Source of the DNA: Spongospora subterranea
Lineage: Eukaryota; Endomyxa; Phytomyxea; Plasmodiophorida; Plasmodiophoridae
Direction of reading: 5' to 3'
Length of the DNA: 22,882 nt
Assembly (NCBI GenBank): GCA_900404475.1
Contig: OUQQ01000308.1
Location: 19,652 to 42,533, forward strand
In this document: piece by piece, positions 18,761 through 22,882 of the stretch
Position numbering within the stretch: the stretch's first letter is position 1
How the letters are laid out: each line of letters starts with the position of its first letter
Program-made: the position numbers and the translations under genes
Notes under the pieces: model-generated
The model's input: only the letters and a program-made list of their open reading frames with translations
The model's database searches: none
What the model was told of the DNA's origin: nothing

Positions 18761-21700
18761 TTACTGATAGACAGCGTTAATCAAGGCGTCGAATTCTCTT
18801 TTGTGCATGACGGAGAATCCAGTTGCTGGGGACGCGGACACGGGACGTCCAACATACTCCTAAACAAACGCGCTTAAGTAACAAGACTCAAGGAAACCTT
18901 CAGTTCGCGTTCAGCGATAACATCACGGTTACGATGAAGTGTAACAACAAACAAGGGCGCCAACGAAACGCAATTTTAAATAAAAATAAAGCCACATTTA
19001 ATACACAAACACATGACTTACAACATCCTGGCGTTCGCGGCATTTTTTCAACGATGTCTTTATTCTGGGTTTGACATATGTCCATGCACCCATATTTTTG
19101 GGTTCTTCTTGGACCCAAAATATTTCCGCGTCGGGATAACGTTCTGCTTCTTCGGCGACTCTATCAAAGGGAAACGGCGACAATTGTTCCACTCTGCAAA
19201 GAGCAACATCGTGACGAGTTTCGCCGTGTTGCAAAAGGTCATAGTATACCTAAACCAGAGCACTAAACAGCCGCACACGGGCAATGGATACGTTGATACC
19301 TTGCCGGAACAAAAGACGAGCTTCTTAACATTCTTGGGATTTTCTGTGATTGCTGGACGGGATTCACAAATGACGCGAGAAAATCGTGTGCTTCCTGACA
19401 TATCTTTAAGCGAGGAAACTGCGGATTTATGTCTTAGTAACGACTTCGGATTCATGACGATCAATGGCTTCCGGAATTGCCGGTGCAATTGGCGACGGAG
19501 GCAATGGAAATAGTTTGCCGGAGTGGTAGGCATGACAACTTGCCAATTACTTTGTTGGATTTGGGTTCGGACCTCATCGTTCATTTCAGGGAAATAATCT
19601 TCATCATCAGCAGACATTTGTAAGAAACGTTCGAGGCGAGCTGAGCTGTGCTCTGGACCCTGTCCTTCGTAACCATGTGGCAGCAAAACCACAAGACCCG
19701 TCTGACGCAGCCATTTTGATTCACCGCAAGATATAAACTGATCAAATATCACTTGCGCCCCTAGAAAACAATTTCGATGTTGAACGCAAGGAATTTCGCA
19801 AAGGGCATACCATTCGCGAAATCGCCAAATTGAGCTTCCCATATAATAAGAGCATTCGGATCTTCAAGCGAATATCCGAGTTCAAAACCAAGAACACCAA
19901 ATTCACTCAAGTTTGAGTTTGACACGGAGAATACTGCTTGTTTTGGCGAAAGGGACGTCAGAGGGACAAACGGTTCTCTATTGCCATCTTGCTGATCATG
20001 AAGAACAGCATGGCGATGTGAGAAGGTACCACGCTCAACATCCTGACAAGGACGTTCGAAATTCAGCGAAGAAAAGACATGCAACAAAAAATATACCTGT
20101 CCGCTAAGTCGCACATGGTATTTTTCAAGTAACAAGGACCCAAACGCCAAAGCCTCAGCAGTACCCCAATCAAAATTTTCGCCGGATTCAAACATTGCAG
20201 CCTTATTCGCTAGAATAGCGGCAAGTCGTCTATGAACATTGAAACCTTCCGGTACTGAGCAAAGCCTGTAAAATGGCATCAACTATCGTAGAACTGAAGT
20301 AATGAATTAACATCAAAATACTTTTGCCCAATGTCTTTTAAAACAGAGGTATCGACACCAGTAGGTTTCCGCATGGAGTGCTTATTCGCACCTAAAATAC
20401 CCTCCCAATTGGATGACAGCCAATCAGTGGCAACTGAAATGCGTTCTCTAGAATCGTCAAACGCTTTTTCCAGTTTTTGTGTTGCACTGAAGGAAATCTG
20501 GGACAGAACATCAATGATTTTTTTGGAAAATTATAAATGGAGTACCTTGTCTGCTTCGTCCGCAGATAACTTTTCCATTGATTCAAGTTTCGCTCGGTAA
20601 ATGTCCAGAACGGAACTCATTTGGCCGATTTTGCGATACATTAACGGCTGTTTTGAAGTTAGAAAAGCCATCCAAACAAAGCGTGCAATACCTGTGTGAA
20701 CCTATGGCAACGTTTATCAAGTAATAACAACAAGATATGTGCTATGTCTTACATTGGTTCATCGATTTCGTTATGTCCGAACTTTCTGTAACAAACCATG
20801 TCGATGACAACGTCTCCACCGAACCTGGATACGAAACTATGTTATCACATTGTAACAGAGATTACAAATATTACCGTTGCCTCCACGCTGCAGCAAGATG
20901 ATGAACTCTAACAACAGCTTCGACATCATTTCCATTAACATGAAAAATCGGTGCATTGAAGGCTTTAGCGAGATCGCTGCAGTAAGCTGATGAACGCGAC
21001 CTGCAAATGGGTCAACAAAAAAAAAGACGAAAATACCATCAATACTTCATGGGGTCTGTCGTGAACCCAATTTGGTTATTGACAATAATGTGCACAGTTC
21101 CTCCAACAGAATAGCTGGGCAAATCGTTGAAACCCATAGTTTCGTAAACAACTCCTTGACCTGCGAATGCCGCATCTCCATGAAGTAAAAGAGGTAAGAC
21201 TTTAGAATGGTCTGAAATGAAAAGTCAGCAGCAAATATTGCCACAAACGAGGTTAAAACTTCACCATCACTATGTTTATAGAACTGCTTAGCACGAGCCT
21301 TCCCCATTACGACCGGATTCACGGCCTCCAAATGAGACGGATTCGCCAGCAAACTAATGTGCACATTACCACCACCAACAACGGGGCGGTTGAAAGACAT
21401 TCCAAGATGATACTTCACATCACCACTGCCTACACATGTTGAGAACAATCGACATCGAAACTGACGTGGCATACCTTCAAACTGAGATATGTCGCCTCCC
21501 CCGGAAAACTCAGCGAAAATTTGGGGAAGTGGCTTCCTGACAACGTTGGCGAGTACATTTAAACGCCCACGATGAGGCATTCCCAAAACAACATCGGTAA
21601 CACCTGAAAAAATTGAAAGAGTGTATGTCTGCATTTTGAAATTGTATTAACCATTATGATGTGCATGGTCGATAAGTTGTTTCATCCCAGGAATAACAGC

Positions 21701-22622
21701 TTCTCCTCCTTCAAGACCGAACCTCTTTGCAGTTGACCATTTTTGAGCAAGAAACCGCTCAAAATAGGTTGCCCAGATGAGTCTATCGAGAATATGCTCA
21801 CTTTCCTGTTTGGTGAAAGAGTATGGCGAGGGAGTCTCGATCTGGTCACGAATCCAATTGCATTGCTCTGTAACCATACTTTGAGAACACAAGAGTGTGT
21901 GTAGAACATGCGATATACCTGTATCCGGAATATGCATATATTCATAGCCAATAGTATCCATATACGTCTGTTTTAGTTGTGTCAAAAGATCTTTCAACTT
22001 AAGTGGAGGGCGGGACGAATCATGGAACCCTGTGTAGCTTGACGTTAAAAGGGTCATTCGAAAACAAAAGCTCAACAGAACCTTTCATGCCCTTTACACG
22101 AATGTCAACGACTCGATCAAGATCACTTTCAGAGATTCCAAACTGGGATAGCTTGAACGCATCTGTAGAAGTTAGACCTCGGTCAATACCATGAGTGCTT
22201 ATCCCGAGAGGGTCTACAAATAATAAGAATTAAAACCCTATCCTAGTTGATATGTTTCCTTTCTACCTAAATCGGCCATATAATGGCCACGAACTTGATA
22301 CGCTCTAATCAACTGAGTAACTTTTACTGCAAGCTGATCGAAAGATGTGTCCGACGTTGAAGCCGCTGTAAATTCAATGACAGTTCAATGCAAAATGTAA
22401 AAAGTTCATGAACCGTTGTATACCTGATGATCCTTTTACAGGCGGTGAAGAAAACTCCCCTGTACGAAAATACGCGTCCCAAGAAGAGTGAACCGACTTG
22501 GGATCTTTCCGCCAGTTCTCGTACATTGCTTCCATATAGACTGAGTTTGTGCCATGATATACTGATAATCTTCTAGTTTCGATACGAGGGTATCTGCGTA
22601 AAAGCGAAATAGCGCGAATCAT
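18761..22622 (-). CDS. 2-oxoglutarate dehydrogenase E1, mitochondrial (18 exons)
   Basis: The 957-residue E1 decarboxylates 2-oxoglutarate with thiamine diphosphate in the TCA cycle. Minus-strand exons: 22622-22424, 22365-22267, 22213-22100, 22029-21919, 21867-21652, 21603-21475, 21429-21265, 21211-21046, 21000-20875, 20824-20753, 20701-20692, 20647-20546, 20497-20322, 20265-20097, 20042-19811, 19760-19300, 19249-19022, 18859-18761. The N-terminus [19 protein letters not shown] is an arginine-rich mitochondrial presequence. Then come [27 protein letters not shown], the thiamine-diphosphate motif [10 protein letters not shown]...[66 protein letters not shown] and the C-terminal [11 protein letters not shown]. 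All 18 exons keep frame. Exon 11 is 10 nt. Introns are 44-70 nt except the last (18860-19021, 162 nt). Start is the ATG at 22620-22622; an upstream in-frame GTG is not used. Confidence 0.95.
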
Positions 22623-22882
22623 GATCACTTAAACCCAAATCGATTATGGTTGACCGCTGCTAATCCCGAATCGGGGTTGTAGTAAAACCCCAATCAGGAA
22701 TGAGACGTTGTTGGAGCGACTATAGGTCGTCACCACAAGACCGTATCCTGAAAGTGCGTGACAGTCTCGTACACTGCATGCACCGCAGGGCAGTCGGTGT
22801 ATATCACGGTCAGAGGACCCGTCATTCAACAAGAAGACTATCCTGGGTCCCTGGATGGGGGAGGCCTACCCACCGGACGGTA
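22623..22882. promoter_or_regulatory. Upstream region of the dehydrogenase gene
   Basis: This is the promoter side of the dehydrogenase. An inverted CCAAT sequence (ATTGG read on the gene's strand) lies near 22690. A small inverted repeat, GGGGTT/AACCCC, lies at about 22673-22690. Short minus-strand stretches read like protein but are broken by stops, so I call no gene. The window ends here. Confidence 0.35.

Noticed and set aside
19013..19513. 166-residue plus-strand frame
   Set aside because: Antisense of dehydrogenase exons with clear E1 motifs.
18761..22622. Right part as a contaminant or mis-joined contig, because of its much denser introns
   Set aside because: Intron sizes (44-70 nt) and donor types resemble the left genes, and no abrupt sequence break is visible; read-pair data would be needed to revive the idea.
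1..22882. Bacterial operon, CRISPR array or biosynthetic cluster
   Set aside because: Genes are spliced, face both ways and belong to unrelated housekeeping pathways; no regular direct-repeat array is present.

Overview
This is nuclear DNA of a eukaryote. Most genes are broken by short GT-AG introns, mostly 44-70 nt, and the reading frames make sense only after splicing. Four things together suggest a zoosporic (flagellated) fungus or a close relative such as a chytrid, rozellid or aphelid: a chitin synthase, a chitinase carrying hevein-type chitin-binding modules, the ciliary transport protein IFT57, and compact introns. The exact lineage is an inference. I built the exon models by hand. They keep frame throughout and join family motifs at the splice points.

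Layout from left to right. 213-491 (-) is a two-EF-hand protein, divergent from 708-1814 (+), an intronless TBC-domain Rab-GAP with a lipidation-type N-terminus. 2131-2989 (+) is a tandem PH-domain protein of 3 exons, one joined through a GC-AG intron. 3535-5348 (+) is a secreted chitinase of 8 exons with four hevein modules and a GH19 domain. About 5610-5952 holds a broken Ty3/gypsy tail and a probable 209-bp LTR that is itself a near-palindrome. 6832-8202 (+) is an intronless fusion of an NAA80-like acetyltransferase and an ACTMAP-like protease, convergent with 8372-9233 (-), a hypoxanthine phosphoribosyltransferase of 5 exons. 9914-11400 (+) is IFT57 (5 exons). 11595-14839 (+) is a chitin synthase (8 exons) with an unusual C-terminal membrane extension. 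15025-15939 (+) is an unrecognised single-span membrane protein. 15940-17088 has no gene I can defend. 17089-18696 is a dead PIF/Harbinger transposon with terminal inverted repeats. 18761-22622 (-) is mitochondrial 2-oxoglutarate dehydrogenase E1 (18 exons, one of only 10 nt).

The genes do not form one pathway. Two themes recur: chitin and cell-wall turnover (chitinase, chitin synthase) and cytoskeleton or membrane traffic (actin maturation enzyme, IFT57, TBC and PH proteins). The standout is the actin enzyme. In animals, ACTMAP trims the actin N-terminus and NAA80 then acetylates the new end, as two separate proteins. Here both activities appear to sit in one 456-residue polypeptide.
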